This document shows positions 7,596 to 15,972 of a stretch of 64,000 nucleotides of DNA, piece by piece. Location of the stretch: assembly GCA_965229525.1 (NCBI GenBank), contig OZ245886.1:186001-250000 (forward strand), given 5' to 3'. The DNA is from HXMU1420-13 sp965229525. GTDB lineage: Bacteria; Bacteroidota; Rhodothermia; Balneolales; Balneolaceae. Under the pieces are notes generated by a model. That model was not told where the DNA came from. It did not search any database and saw only the letters and a program-made list of their open reading frames with translations. Each line of letters opens with the position of its first letter. Position 1 is the stretch's first letter. Both the position numbers and the translations under genes were made by a program.

Positions 7596-8329
7596 TTTTC
7601 TTCCAGATGATTTCTTTGTGCGGTTACAAATCGTGATACAAATTCATCTTTTGGTTCTTTTATTATTTCAGAAATCACCCCTTTTTGAATGATTTCTCCT
7701 TCGTTCATCAATACAATTTCATCTCCTAAATAACCTGCTTCTCCCAAATCGTGAGTTACAAAAAGAACCGTCTTTTTAAGTGAATTAAAGATATTCTTTA
7801 AATCCTCCTGGAGTTCAAATCTCACTAATGGATCAATGGAGCCGAGTGGTTCATCTAAAAGCAATATTTCAGGATTAAGCATTAATGCGCGAATCAATCC
7901 TATTCTCTGTCTTTGTCCTCCCGAAAACTCATGGGGATATTTCTGAATATAATTGAAGTCGATTTTGGTTAAATCGCACAGAAATCGTAGTCGTTTTTCG
8001 ATCTGATGTTTCGACCAGCCCAAGTGCTCTGCAACCAGACTACAATTTTTTCTTGCAGAAAGATGTGGAAATAGGCCACCTTGTTGAATTACATAGCCAA
8101 TATTCTGCCTAATTTTTTGAACATTGTTCTCGGTGAGATTTGCCTCATTAATGTTTATTTGACCATGGTCAGGTTGGATTAATCCGATTATAATCCGAAT
8201 CAAAGTTGACTTCCCACAACCACTTGGTCCGATCAGCGAAAACGTTTTTCCTTTCTCGATTTCAAGACTGATATTCTTTAGCACTTCTATACCACTGTAT
8301 GATTTTCTAATGTCTGTGAGTTGAATCAT
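7592..8329 (-). CDS. Osmoprotectant ABC transporter ATP-binding protein (OpuBA/ProV-like)
   Basis: The 245-residue ATPase shows Walker A GPSGCGKST (residues 34-42), a Q-loop VIQQGGLFPHLS, the ABC signature FSGGQRQR (135-142), Walker B ILLLDEP (155-161), the D-loop GSIDP and the switch His in FVTHD. It lacks the CBS pair found at the C terminus of ProV/OpuAA, so ionic-strength gating of that kind is absent. It is the first gene of the two-gene operon and overlaps the permease gene by 4 bases. Only 34 bases separate its start from the terminator of the upstream block, so its promoter must be compact. Confidence 0.9.
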   Translation of the reverse strand: MIQLTDIRKSYSGIEVLKNISLEIEKGKTFSLIGPSGCGKSTLIRIIIGLIQPDHGQININEANLTENNVQKIRQNIGYVIQQGGLFPHLSARKNCSLVAEHLGWSKHQIEKRLRFLCDLTKIDFNYIQKYPHEFSGGQRQRIGLIRALMLNPEILLLDEPLGSIDPLVRFELQEDLKNIFNSLKKTVLFVTHDLGEAGYLGDEIVLMNEGEIIQKGVISEIIKEPKDEFVSRFVTAQRNHLEEK

Positions 8330-8356
8330 GATCGAATAAACCGAAACTTTTAGACA

Positions 8357-8388
8357 ATAAAAAAGCCTCCTGTTGGTAGCAGGAGGCT
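8357..8388 (-). terminator. Intrinsic terminator of the first T9SS/PID-CTERM block
   Basis: AGCCTCCTG (8364-8372) and CAGGAGGCT (8380-8388) form a perfect 9-bp stem with a 7-base loop; on the minus strand a TTTTATT tract follows. A near-identical copy lies at 11192-11223. Confidence 0.8.
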
Positions 8389-8402
8389 TTCAAACTTTTA
8401 AT

Positions 8403-8508
8403 TGTCTTTGCGAGGGAGTCGGCGAAGCACGACCGCGGCCATCTCGTTAAGATTGCTTCGTCGATCTTTTTCTTTTGCTTACAACAAAGAACGACTCCCC
8501 ACAATGAC
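8403..8508. repeat. REP/MITE-like element, about 105 bp
   Basis: The ends GTCTTTGCGAGGGAGTCG and the reverse complement of CGACTCCCCACAATGAC are imperfect terminal inverted repeats, and CGAAGCA pairs with TGCTTCG inside. The style (GTCATTGCGAG at the ends and GCAATCT/AGATTGC inside) resembles interspersed palindromic elements seen in many bacteria. A second copy is at 11238-11343. It is non-coding. Confidence 0.65.
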
Positions 8509-8519
8509 CAACATGCAGT

Positions 8520-8723
8520 TTACATGTCGATATTGTCTTCCTGGTTTTTCTTCTTATCGCGAAGTTTTTTGATGGCATATGCTCCACCTGCTGCTGCCAG
8601 CAGGCTTAGCCCACCATCGATTGGTGCCTGCGATGGTGCCGACGGTAAACCAGGCTGAGCCATCACCAGCTCTGTGGCAAATAATACAAACGCGGTTAGT
8701 GTAAATAGAATTCGTGTTTTCAT
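8520..8723 (-). CDS. PID-CTERM-like sorting-domain mini protein, copy A
   Basis: The 67-residue protein has a signal peptide (MKTRILFTLTAFVLFATELVMAQ), a short Pro-rich linker, the motif APIDGGLSLL followed by a hydrophobic helix (LLAAAGGAYAI) and a basic end (KKLRDKKK) before an acidic tail. Motif, helix and basic cluster match the three-part design of CTERM sorting signals, and PIDGGL is the hallmark of the PID-CTERM group. Almost nothing remains of a mature domain, so it may be a small membrane-retained peptide. ATG 8723 places the signal peptide at the N terminus; a longer in-frame start at 8777 would translate the hairpin. The mature sequence is identical to that of the copy at 11355-11558. 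Confidence 0.72.
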   Translation of the reverse strand: MKTRILFTLTAFVLFATELVMAQPGLPSAPSQAPIDGGLSLLAAAGGAYAIKKLRDKKKNQEDNIDM

Positions 8724-8730
8724 AAGTATT

Positions 8731-8804
8731 GAGTTTTGAGGTGTGAGCCGTGAGCTTTGAGGTGAGGGTTCCCTCATGCCTCAATGCTCAAAACTCAAAG
8801 CTAT
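8731..8804 (-). promoter_or_regulatory. Intergenic RNA structure before PID-CTERM mini gene A
   Basis: TTGAGTTTTGAG (8731-8742) pairs perfectly with CTCAAAACTCAA (8789-8800), and between them GAGGTGAGGG pairs with CCCTCATGCCTC. A competing stem pairs AGCTTTGAG (8755-8763) with CTCAAAGCT (8796-8804), using the same right arm. The structure begins just after the T9SS stop codon and ends 8 bases before the mini gene start. The same sequence occurs at 11566-11639. Confidence 0.55.
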
Positions 8805-10993
8805 TATTTAATTAATGTCATTTTTCGTGTGATCGCTTGTCCGCCTGCTTCCAAACGGTAGTAATACATTCCCGAAGAAACGTTCGCTGCATTCCAACGA
8901 ACATTGTACTGTCCGGCTGTTTTGTTCTCGTCTACCAGGGTAGCTACTTTCTGTCCCATTAAGTTATATACGCTGATATTCACCGCACTAGCTTCATTAA
9001 TGGTGTAGCTAATCGTGGTACTTGGGTTAAATGGATTCGGATAGTTCTGGTCCAATGCAAAAGCTAGTGGCGAATCCTCGGTTTCGTTGTTCACCGAAGT
9101 TGGGCGAATGGTGATTCCAAAGCGATTATTTGTAACTGAAGTAGCTTCAAAAATTCCAGTTTCGATTAATGTCAACGGATTTTCAGCTCGTGCTTTTAAT
9201 GCAAATGAGGTAAAATCATAAGAGAATGAACCATCAATTAGCATAGATACATTTTCATCATAATCATGAAATGTTAATTCCATATCACCAGGAACAATAA
9301 AATCAGTAGCAGTAATTGTAAAGTTACCACCTTCTGTTGCCTCAAAATAAAGCGGAACTGATACTTCCTCTTCTGGGGTACCAACATTTGCGATGTCAAA
9401 TAAATCACCGCTTTTTACGAAGGCTAATTTTGCGAATTTAGTGTTTAAAGGATCTAACTCCACTGCATCGCCATACACATTTTCGGTCAATGAACCCCCA
9501 TCACCAAATTGTAGGAAAGATGAATTAGAAACATTTTCACCCTCTACATTCAGTCTGATGAATTGTACTTGATTCAACGCTTTTCCTAAGAAAGTACCAC
9601 CAGTAACCTTTGAGCTTGCACCGAATGTCACTTCAAGTGATAATGGTGAAGCAACACTTTGTACAAAAAATCCCTGGAAAGGTGTAATTAAACCATCTGT
9701 TAAATCACCAGTTGAACCATTCCACGTCTCCCATTCACCAGATACGCCAGCATTTGGATCCCAAACATAAGCAGTTCCGGTAATATCTGAAGTAGTCAGG
9801 TTATCAAAATCAATGGTTGATGCAAAAGGATTCCCAAGTAGAGTCCATCCATTTGGATTTACATTTAAAAATGGGCTGGCACCTACTGCATTTGGGGTTC
9901 CGCTCACGGATAGAGTTTTTGGAAAGGCATCATCGCTGCCGTCAAAATCATCATCGGCGTATACATAGGCGAGGAATCCTTCTCCGGAGGTAATGTTTCC
10001 TGAAAGATCAGTCAACCCGTCCCAATTGGTATTGGCATCTCCTGCAGAAGTGTTATCCCAGGTAAATACATTCGGGTCGCCATTAGTTGCATCTGCTCCC
10101 GTGCTTGCACCCTGCGTCCAAATTGGATCTAACAAGGTAGAATAGCTCACACTCGTTGGAGACGATAGTAAGCGGTAACCTGCTGCGGTTTCAAGTGTTC
10201 TTGTATGAGTTAATGACTCTGCGCTTGTAAAAAAGTCTCCACTTAGAGCACCCAGATCTGGATCAGTAGCTAAATTGCCTCCAGTATATCCTGAATGAGG
10301 CAAAATTTCATTCGACCAGTAACCATCACCAGCAATAATTGCAGCAAAAAGTTGTACGGTTTGCGAATTATCTACACCGTCGAATTCGGTAATATCGATT
10401 TTAAATTCTATACCTGCATCAGAAGTACCTGCACTATCGTATGCTATTTCAACAGCTCCTGCATCAAAAAAAGATGCATTTGAAGTTGGTAAGGAAGTAG
10501 ATGTACCAACCTGATCAGATGTTGGACCAATATAATCCCATTGAAAAAGGGCACCACTAGATCCATATCTAGCGACATCTACAAATAAATTAGATGTTCC
10601 AAAACCTTCATTTACAGCCATGGCGTAATCAACTTCGAAATCTAGCTTAGAACCATCAAAATTACCTTGTTGAAATACTCCGATTGTACCTGCTTCACCA
10701 ACAACATCACCAGCCGGTGTACCACCATATCCTGAGAAATTGAAAAAGATTACCACATTGTTATTGTCAACAAGATCAGTTGGAATTCCAATGTATAAAT
10801 CATTTCCATCAGCATAAAACTTTAGGTCATCTATATTATTTGTAGAACTAAAACCATCATTACTGTTTGCAGTTGCCAACACTTTATATTCAGGTTCATC
10901 AGATACCCCATCAATTGTAATTTGAGCCAATAAAGGTAGACTGATTGAAGAAAACACTAAAATACATAGCATTTTAATCGTAGCTTTTTTCAT
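8804..10993 (-). CDS. T9SS-exported protein with DOMON/CBM9-like N-terminal domain
   Basis: The 729-residue protein starts at ATG 10993 with a clean signal peptide (ending SLPLLAQ); a longer start at 11140 would run through the operator. The N-terminal domain (about residues 24-270: ITIDGVSDEPEY, DLKFYADGNDLYIGI) resembles beta-sandwich CBM9/DOMON-like ligand binders. The middle (RLLSSPTSVSYSTLLDPIW onwards) is shared with the paralogue at 11639-14815. The last 75 residues are a T9SS type A sorting domain (NYPNPFNPSTTI ... SSGMYYYRLEAG ... TRKMTLIK). It is likely secreted or surface-attached. Function beyond binding is unknown. A LacI-type palindrome lies 63 bases upstream of the start. Confidence 0.75.
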   Translation of the reverse strand: MKKATIKMLCILVFSSISLPLLAQITIDGVSDEPEYKVLATANSNDGFSSTNNIDDLKFYADGNDLYIGIPTDLVDNNNVVIFFNFSGYGGTPAGDVVGEAGTIGVFQQGNFDGSKLDFEVDYAMAVNEGFGTSNLFVDVARYGSSGALFQWDYIGPTSDQVGTSTSLPTSNASFFDAGAVEIAYDSAGTSDAGIEFKIDITEFDGVDNSQTVQLFAAIIAGDGYWSNEILPHSGYTGGNLATDPDLGALSGDFFTSAESLTHTRTLETAAGYRLLSSPTSVSYSTLLDPIWTQGASTGADATNGDPNVFTWDNTSAGDANTNWDGLTDLSGNITSGEGFLAYVYADDDFDGSDDAFPKTLSVSGTPNAVGASPFLNVNPNGWTLLGNPFASTIDFDNLTTSDITGTAYVWDPNAGVSGEWETWNGSTGDLTDGLITPFQGFFVQSVASPLSLEVTFGASSKVTGGTFLGKALNQVQFIRLNVEGENVSNSSFLQFGDGGSLTENVYGDAVELDPLNTKFAKLAFVKSGDLFDIANVGTPEEEVSVPLYFEATEGGNFTITATDFIVPGDMELTFHDYDENVSMLIDGSFSYDFTSFALKARAENPLTLIETGIFEATSVTNNRFGITIRPTSVNNETEDSPLAFALDQNYPNPFNPSTTISYTINEASAVNISVYNLMGQKVATLVDENKTAGQYNVRWNAANVSSGMYYYRLEAGGQAITRKMTLIK

Positions 10994-11055
10994 AAAAAGA
11001 ATTTTTGAGTGAATAGTTAGCGCGGAGAAGTGCCCTTTTTGTACCCCAGAGCCCA

Positions 11056-11069
11056 TGTAACCGCTTACA
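11056..11069. promoter_or_regulatory. LacI-family/cre-type operator upstream of the 8804-10993 gene
   Basis: TGTAACCGCTTACA has perfect 5-bp arms (TGTAA/TTACA) around a centre with CG and fits the TGWNANCGNTNWCA pattern known for LacI-family cre sites. It is 63 bases upstream of the start codon. A 13-of-14 match is at 43197-43210 before susC. The rest of the 10994-11191 stretch shows no gene. Confidence 0.5.
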
Positions 11070-11191
11070 AAAGAAATGGATTTTTTTTTGTTCATACAAG
11101 GGGGAAATTGAAGGCTAGAAGTTTGAAGACGGAAATTCAAAGATTGAAATTTTAACCTTTAAAACGTCAAGTCTCTAACCTCCAGTAAATA

Positions 11192-11223
11192 TAAAAAAAG
11201 CCCCCTGTTGGTAGCAGGAGGCT
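11192..11223 (-). terminator. Intrinsic terminator of the second T9SS/PID-CTERM block
   Basis: Copy of the 8357-8388 terminator; the left arm has one change (AGCCCCCTG), leaving one mismatch in the stem. On the minus strand a T run (TTTTTTTAT) follows the stem. Confidence 0.75.
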
Positions 11224-11237
11224 TTCAAACTTTTAAT

Positions 11238-11343
11238 TGTCTTTGCAAAGGAGTCGGCGAAGCACGACCGCGGCCATCTCGTTGAGATTGCTTCGTCGAT
11301 CTTTTTCTTTTGGTTACAACAAAGAACGACTCCTCACAATGAC
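11238..11343. repeat. REP/MITE-like element, second copy
   Basis: Near-identical to 8403-8508, with the same imperfect terminal inverted repeats; differences include GCAAAGGAG for GCGAGGGAG near the left end. Confidence 0.65.
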
Positions 11344-11354
11344 CAACATGCAGT

Positions 11355-11558
11355 TTACATGTCGATATTGTCTTCCTGGTTTTTCTTCTTATCGCGAAGT
11401 TTTTTGATGGCATATGCTCCACCTGCTGCTGCCAGCAGGCTTAGCCCACCATCGATTGGTGCCTGCGATGGTGCCGACGGTAAACCAGGCTGAGCCATCA
11501 CCAGCTCTGTGGCAAATAATACAAACGCGGTAAGTGTAAATAGAATTCGTGTTTTCAT
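11355..11558 (-). CDS. PID-CTERM-like sorting-domain mini protein, copy B
   Basis: The 67-residue product appears identical to that of 8520-8723: signal peptide, APIDGGLSLL motif, hydrophobic helix and KKLRDKKK end. The start codon ATG 11558 lies 8 bases past the same intergenic hairpin, and the gene again follows a T9SS-exported protein directly. Protein identity with a few silent or non-coding changes around it suggests either a very recent duplication or selection on the peptide. Confidence 0.72.
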   Translation of the reverse strand: MKTRILFTLTAFVLFATELVMAQPGLPSAPSQAPIDGGLSLLAAAGGAYAIKKLRDKKKNQEDNIDM

Positions 11559-11565
11559 AGGTATT

Positions 11566-11639
11566 GAGTTTTGAGGTGTGAGCCGTGAGCTTTGAGGTGA
11601 GGGTTCCCTCATGCCTCAATGCTCAAAACTCAAAGCTAT
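11566..11639 (-). promoter_or_regulatory. Intergenic RNA structure before PID-CTERM mini gene B
   Basis: Same two competing stems as at 8731-8804: TTGAGTTTTGAG with CTCAAAACTCAA, or AGCTTTGAG with CTCAAAGCT. Confidence 0.55.
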
Positions 11640-14600
11640 TATTTAATTAATGTCATTTTTCGTGTGATCGCTTGTCCGCCTGCTTCCAAACGGTAGTAAT
11701 ACATTCCCGAAGAAACGTTCGCTGCATTCCAACGAACATTGTACTGTCCGGCTGCTTTGTTCTCATCTACCAGGGTAGCTACTTTCTGTCCCATTAAGTT
11801 ATATACGCTGATATTCACCGCACTAGCTTTCTCTAGGCTGTAACTAATCGTGGTACTTGGGTTAAATGGATTCGGATAGTTCTGGTCCAATGCAAAAGCT
11901 AGTGGCGAATCCTCGGTTTCGTTGTTCACCGAAGTTGGGCGAATGGTGATTCCAAAGCGGTTGACCTCGGTTGACTTAAACTGCATAGCTCCTGCCGACA
12001 ACATACTTAATGCCGGAACATCCTGCTTTTTTAACTTTTCTGTTTCGAAGTTATAGCTAAACGAGCCGTCGATCACTACCGATAATTCTTCCTGATAATC
12101 ATGGAACAAGACTTCCATATCGCCCGGAATCTCAAAATCGGTCGCGCTTATCGTGAACGCGCCCCCTTCCGTTGTATTGAATTCTACCGGAAGCGTCACG
12201 TCTTGCGAGGTCGCCACATGCGCAATGTCCATTACTTGCTCACCTTTCAGGAATCCAAGCTGTGCATACTTCGATGACAATGGTTGTAACTCAACTGCAT
12301 CTCCCATCACTTTAGTACTGGCTGAACCATTTGGGGAAAGTTGAATCCACGCTGAATTAGAAACTTCAGCGCCTTCTACATTCAAACGTAAGTATGAAAA
12401 TGCTTGTGTGGTTTTACCATAAAAGGTTCCACCTGAGGAATTTGCTGCCGATGGGAATGCAACGCTTGCACTGGTTGGAGTGGTCACAGTTTGCACAAAA
12501 AAGCCTTGGAAAGGGGTAATTAATCCATCGGTCAAATCCCCAGTAGCTCCATTATACGTTTTCCAACTACCACTACCTCCATTTACATCGGTTCCACCAT
12601 CTCCGGCTCCATCATTTGGATCCCAAACGTACGCTGTACCCGTTATATCATTGGTAGTGAGATTATCAAAATCGATGGTAGCAGCAAAAGGATTCCCTAA
12701 CAACGTCCAACCATCACCATTTGAATTAATCGTTGGAGACGCTCCTGCCGCATTTGGGGTTCCGCTCACGGATAGAGTTTTTGGAAAGGCATCATCGCTG
12801 CCGTTAAAATCATCATCGGCGTACACATAGGCGAGGAACCCTTCTCCTGATGTAACGTTTCCTGAAAGATCGGCCAACCCATCCCAATTGGTATTGGCAT
12901 CTCCTGCTGAAGTGTTATCCCAGGTAAATACATTTGGGTCGCCATTGGTTGCATCTGCTCCCGTGCTTGCACCCTGCGTCCAAATTGGATCTAACAAGGT
13001 AGAATAGCTTACACTCATTGGAGACGATAGTAAGCGGTAACCGGCTGCTGAAGTTAGTTCAACTTGTCCATCCAATAAACCAGGAGTTGCTTCAGATTGA
13101 TTACCAGTTATAAAAGTTCCACTACCAACCGGAAATTGAAAATCTCTATTTGAACCAACACCGTTTGAAGTCGAATCAATAGCAGTAGAGCCTTGTTTTA
13201 GAACCCATCTTCTTCCTGTACCAAAAAATGCTGATGAAGAACCTTCATTGAAATTTGTATTCGCTTCTAGCGTTCCCCATTCAGTTTCAAATTCTGCCTC
13301 AGTTGCTCCTCGGGCAATAATCAAAAATCCATTAGCCGGAATTAGCGTGGAACCAGTGAAATTTTCAATATCAAATGTAGTTTGCAAAGTCACTCCTGAG
13401 GCGTCATACATTAACAAATCAGCTGTGCCTAATGTTACTGTACTTGTGCCATTGTTGTAGAATTCTATGAACTCAGCATTGAAATCCGTATCAGCATCTG
13501 ATACTTCTGTAATAAACACTGTCCCTGCTGTTGGCGCAACAACTGTTGAAATTGTTATTGTACCCGAAGTTGCACTACTTAATCCAGTTGCACTTGCAGT
13601 AACTGTAAAATCATCAGCAGCGTCAAACGAGATATCGCTAAATGTAGCAACACCATTAGTTGCTGAAACCGGAGTAGTGCCAGAAAGATTACCTGTTCCG
13701 GAATTAATAGCTAATGAAATACTAGCTGAGCTATTCAAATCTACAGAATCATCTGCTCGTTGAACTTCAACAGTAAATTCGTTGATTTCAACCCCAGTAT
13801 TACCCGTTGAAGGGAAACTTTTAATTATTAGTTTTGTAGCGGCGGCTAATACTTCAAACGATGAACTTGTCCCTGCAGTTAAACTACCGCCAGTGTTCGT
13901 AGCTGTAAGAGTAACTCCAGATTCTGCTGTATCATAAGTTACCCCAGAAATAGTTGCTGTTGCACTACCTGAGGAAACAGTACCAGTAAAAGTACCACCG
14001 ATGGACCCAGTACCTGAAGCAACAGAAAGTGTTATAGAGGTATCTTGTGAGGCTACCACCGCATTATCATCAGCATCCTGTAGTTCAACAACAACATCAA
14101 ATCCCGTTCCTAGAGTTGGCGAAGATCCCCCGTTTACTTCGGTAACGGCTAATTTCGTTGGAGTACCGCCTGATGCGGTTCCATAAATTTCAATATTATC
14201 AATGGCTATTCCTTCTCCGCCAGAATTGTATTGAAATTCTAGAGTTAAGTCGAGTGAACTTCCTGTACCAACAATACTCTTTGTAAATTGCTGAAACGTA
14301 GTGGATAAAGGAGTTCCATCACCCTCATCATTAAAATCAGTATCTATTTCAGGAACTCCATTACTACCATCTACTTCATCTTCATCAAGTTCTACCCAAA
14401 CAAGATTGAATGGAGCACCTTCATCAATGTCACCAGTTATATGAAAATAATCTGCGTCATCCATTGATGAAATCGAAGGTGTTGCTAAATATACTCTAAA
14501 TTCAAGACTTGAGAATCCACTTATATCAATATCATCAATTGTTAGTGTTGCATTTGCACTAGGTGCAACAGGACAACCTGTTGCATCAATATCTTCAGCA

Positions 14601-14815
14601 GCAAAGAAATTGCTATCTTGAATATTGGAATATGATGGTGCAATATTAGAACCATCAGTTCTAATAAAATAATCACTGCCATTATCAGTACATTCAGTAA
14701 TTGAAGTTGTGTAACCACCAGAACTTTCAAAGTCTTCAATAAAGATTTGGCTTTGCCCATAACTTGTCCCTAAGAAAATTAAGCTTATCCCTAATGATAG
14801 TAAAATTCGTTTCAT
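11639..14815 (-). CDS. Large T9SS-exported protein with Ig-like repeats and lamin-tail domain
   Basis: The 1058-residue protein has a signal peptide (about residues 1-20), a jelly-roll-like region (20-210, FIEDFESSGGY start), two Ig-like Big-type repeats (about 215-425, each with a LTVTS/TLSVASGTGSI style core), a lamin-tail domain (about 430-590; VFITEVSDADTDFNAEFIEFYNN), the region shared with the 8804-10993 protein (RLLSSPMSVSYSTLLDPIW onwards) and a T9SS type A sorting tail. It is likely a large cell-surface adhesin-like or binding protein; no catalytic site is visible. It is the first gene of a two-gene unit with the PID-CTERM mini gene. Confidence 0.78.
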   Translation of the reverse strand: MKRILLSLGISLIFLGTSYGQSQIFIEDFESSGGYTTSITECTDNGSDYFIRTDGSNIAPSYSNIQDSNFFAAEDIDATGCPVAPSANATLTIDDIDISGFSSLEFRVYLATPSISSMDDADYFHITGDIDEGAPFNLVWVELDEDEVDGSNGVPEIDTDFNDEGDGTPLSTTFQQFTKSIVGTGSSLDLTLEFQYNSGGEGIAIDNIEIYGTASGGTPTKLAVTEVNGGSSPTLGTGFDVVVELQDADDNAVVASQDTSITLSVASGTGSIGGTFTGTVSSGSATATISGVTYDTAESGVTLTATNTGGSLTAGTSSSFEVLAAATKLIIKSFPSTGNTGVEINEFTVEVQRADDSVDLNSSASISLAINSGTGNLSGTTPVSATNGVATFSDISFDAADDFTVTASATGLSSATSGTITISTVVAPTAGTVFITEVSDADTDFNAEFIEFYNNGTSTVTLGTADLLMYDASGVTLQTTFDIENFTGSTLIPANGFLIIARGATEAEFETEWGTLEANTNFNEGSSSAFFGTGRRWVLKQGSTAIDSTSNGVGSNRDFQFPVGSGTFITGNQSEATPGLLDGQVELTSAAGYRLLSSPMSVSYSTLLDPIWTQGASTGADATNGDPNVFTWDNTSAGDANTNWDGLADLSGNVTSGEGFLAYVYADDDFNGSDDAFPKTLSVSGTPNAAGASPTINSNGDGWTLLGNPFAATIDFDNLTTNDITGTAYVWDPNDGAGDGGTDVNGGSGSWKTYNGATGDLTDGLITPFQGFFVQTVTTPTSASVAFPSAANSSGGTFYGKTTQAFSYLRLNVEGAEVSNSAWIQLSPNGSASTKVMGDAVELQPLSSKYAQLGFLKGEQVMDIAHVATSQDVTLPVEFNTTEGGAFTISATDFEIPGDMEVLFHDYQEELSVVIDGSFSYNFETEKLKKQDVPALSMLSAGAMQFKSTEVNRFGITIRPTSVNNETEDSPLAFALDQNYPNPFNPSTTISYSLEKASAVNISVYNLMGQKVATLVDENKAAGQYNVRWNAANVSSGMYYYRLEAGGQAITRKMTLIK

Positions 14816-14942
14816 GTAATTGAGTTGAGTTTGAGTTTTAAAACGTTCAAACGTAACTAACTGAATTCATACTATCAACGATAACCTGTAAAGCCTGTGT
14901 TAACTTATTTCTAAAATATTTTAATATTAAAACACAAGTACC

Positions 14943-15794
14943 TTAATAAGTATAAAAACCCTCTCCCGTCTTATTCCCCAATTTACCAGCATCTACCATC
15001 TTAATCAGTAGTGGGCATGGGCGGTATTTTGGATCTTTGAAGCCGTCGTAGAGCACATTTAGAATATCCAGACAAACGTCTAATCCAATAAAATCAGCAA
15101 GTCGAAGCGGCCCCATTGGATGTGCCATTCCAAGCTTCATTACTTCATCTACATTCTCTGGAGTTGCAACCCCTTCATACACGGCAAAAATGGCTTCGTT
15201 AATCATGGGCATTAGCACTCGGTTGCTCACAAAACCAGGCATATCGTTCACCGGAACAGGTACCTTATTCAGTGCTTTTGAGGTAGACTCAATTGCATGG
15301 TAAACCTCATCCGAAGTTTCCAGTCCACGAACAATTTCTACTAATTTCATTATTGGAACCGGATTGAAGAAATGCATTCCGATAAATCGTTCGGGTCGAG
15401 AAGTAATTGCAGCCAATTTGGTAATTGAAATGGAGGAAGTATTAGATCCTAAAATGGCATGCGCGGGTGCTGCTTCGTCCACGGCGGTCCATACTGCAGT
15501 TTTAATGGTTAAATCTTCAGGGACAGCTTCTACAACAAGATCAGCTTGTTTTACCCCGTCTTTGATATCTAATGAAATTGAAATATTTCCAAGACTTTCA
15601 TCCCTCATTTCGTTGGTGATTTTCTCTTTGCTCACCATTCGATCTAAATTCTTAGTTATGGTTGCTAATGCACGATCAGCAAATTCTTGTTTTGTTTCTA
15701 TTAAAGTGACTGAAAAACCACTCATAGCAAATACATGGGCGATTCCATTACCCATTGTTCCACCACCAATCACCGATACATTCTTTATTTCCAT
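14943..15794 (-). CDS. 3-hydroxyacyl-CoA (3-hydroxybutyryl-CoA) dehydrogenase
   Basis: The 283-residue protein has the N-terminal NAD-binding fold (VIGGGTMGNGIAHVFA), the catalytic region with SNTSSISI, the catalytic His in GMHFFNPVPIMKLVEIV and the C-terminal helical dimer domain (GFVSNRVLMPMINEAI, GLDVCLDIL). This is the stand-alone hbd/PaaH-like type, not the fused FadB. It oxidises (S)-3-hydroxyacyl-CoA to 3-ketoacyl-CoA in fatty acid or butyrate metabolism in the cytoplasm. It seems monocistronic; 127 bases upstream of its left neighbour hold nothing clear. An AAGCGCTT palindrome lies 46 bases before its start. Confidence 0.9.
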   Translation of the reverse strand: MEIKNVSVIGGGTMGNGIAHVFAMSGFSVTLIETKQEFADRALATITKNLDRMVSKEKITNEMRDESLGNISISLDIKDGVKQADLVVEAVPEDLTIKTAVWTAVDEAAPAHAILGSNTSSISITKLAAITSRPERFIGMHFFNPVPIMKLVEIVRGLETSDEVYHAIESTSKALNKVPVPVNDMPGFVSNRVLMPMINEAIFAVYEGVATPENVDEVMKLGMAHPMGPLRLADFIGLDVCLDILNVLYDGFKDPKYRPCPLLIKMVDAGKLGNKTGEGFYTY

Positions 15795-15839
15795 TTTTAC
15801 CTTTCTGTTGGATGAATTTTTCCCAAATGGTATGGACTT

Positions 15840-15854
15840 TGGAAGCGCTTTTCA
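15840..15854. promoter_or_regulatory. AAGCGCTT-type palindrome upstream of the dehydrogenase gene
   Basis: TGGAAGCGCTTTTCA shares the 12-mer TGGAAGCGCTTT with the reverse complement of 43221-43234 before susC. It could be a LacI-type operator. The 15795-15972 gap also has repeated TTCTTAATT stretches and no gene. Confidence 0.35.
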
Positions 15855-15972
15855 ATGGCATTAAGCATTATAAATGAAAAATATTGAATTAGTTGAATTA
15901 TTGATTCATTCTTAATTCTTAATTCCTAATTGAATCACTACTTTCTAACGCTCTATTGATATAATCATCTAC

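Larger units (their letters stand above)
8364..9124. repeat. 761-bp duplicated segment, copy A
   Basis: This stretch matches 11199-11959 at a constant offset of 2835 bases with only scattered substitutions and no visible indel. It includes the terminator stem, the REP-like element, the mini gene at 8520-8723, the hairpin and the last 107 codons of the T9SS gene. A second, 300-bp similar patch is 9888-10187 versus 12750-13049. Confidence 0.9.
11199..11959. repeat. 761-bp duplicated segment, copy B
   Basis: Partner of 8364-9124. Few substitutions fall in the mini gene (none in its mature sequence), whereas a small cluster falls in the sorting domain near 11828-11842. The border at 11959 is sharp: upstream of it the two T9SS genes diverge. 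Confidence 0.9.

Noticed and set aside
8403..8508. Possible structured non-coding RNA gene
   Set aside because: The imperfect terminal inverted repeats and second copy at 11238-11343 fit a REP/MITE-like element within a larger duplication; no promoter of its own is visible.
8554..8784. Out-of-frame minus-strand reading frame (76 codons) over the PID-CTERM mini gene, repeated at 11389-11619
   Set aside because: It exists twice only because the DNA is duplicated; the product lacks a signal or domain, whereas the other frame has a full signal peptide and PIDGGL motif.
12153..14186. Several plus-strand frames opposite the large T9SS gene
   Set aside because: They are shadows caused by the Thr/Ser/Gly-rich codons of the minus-strand gene; none has domains or start context.
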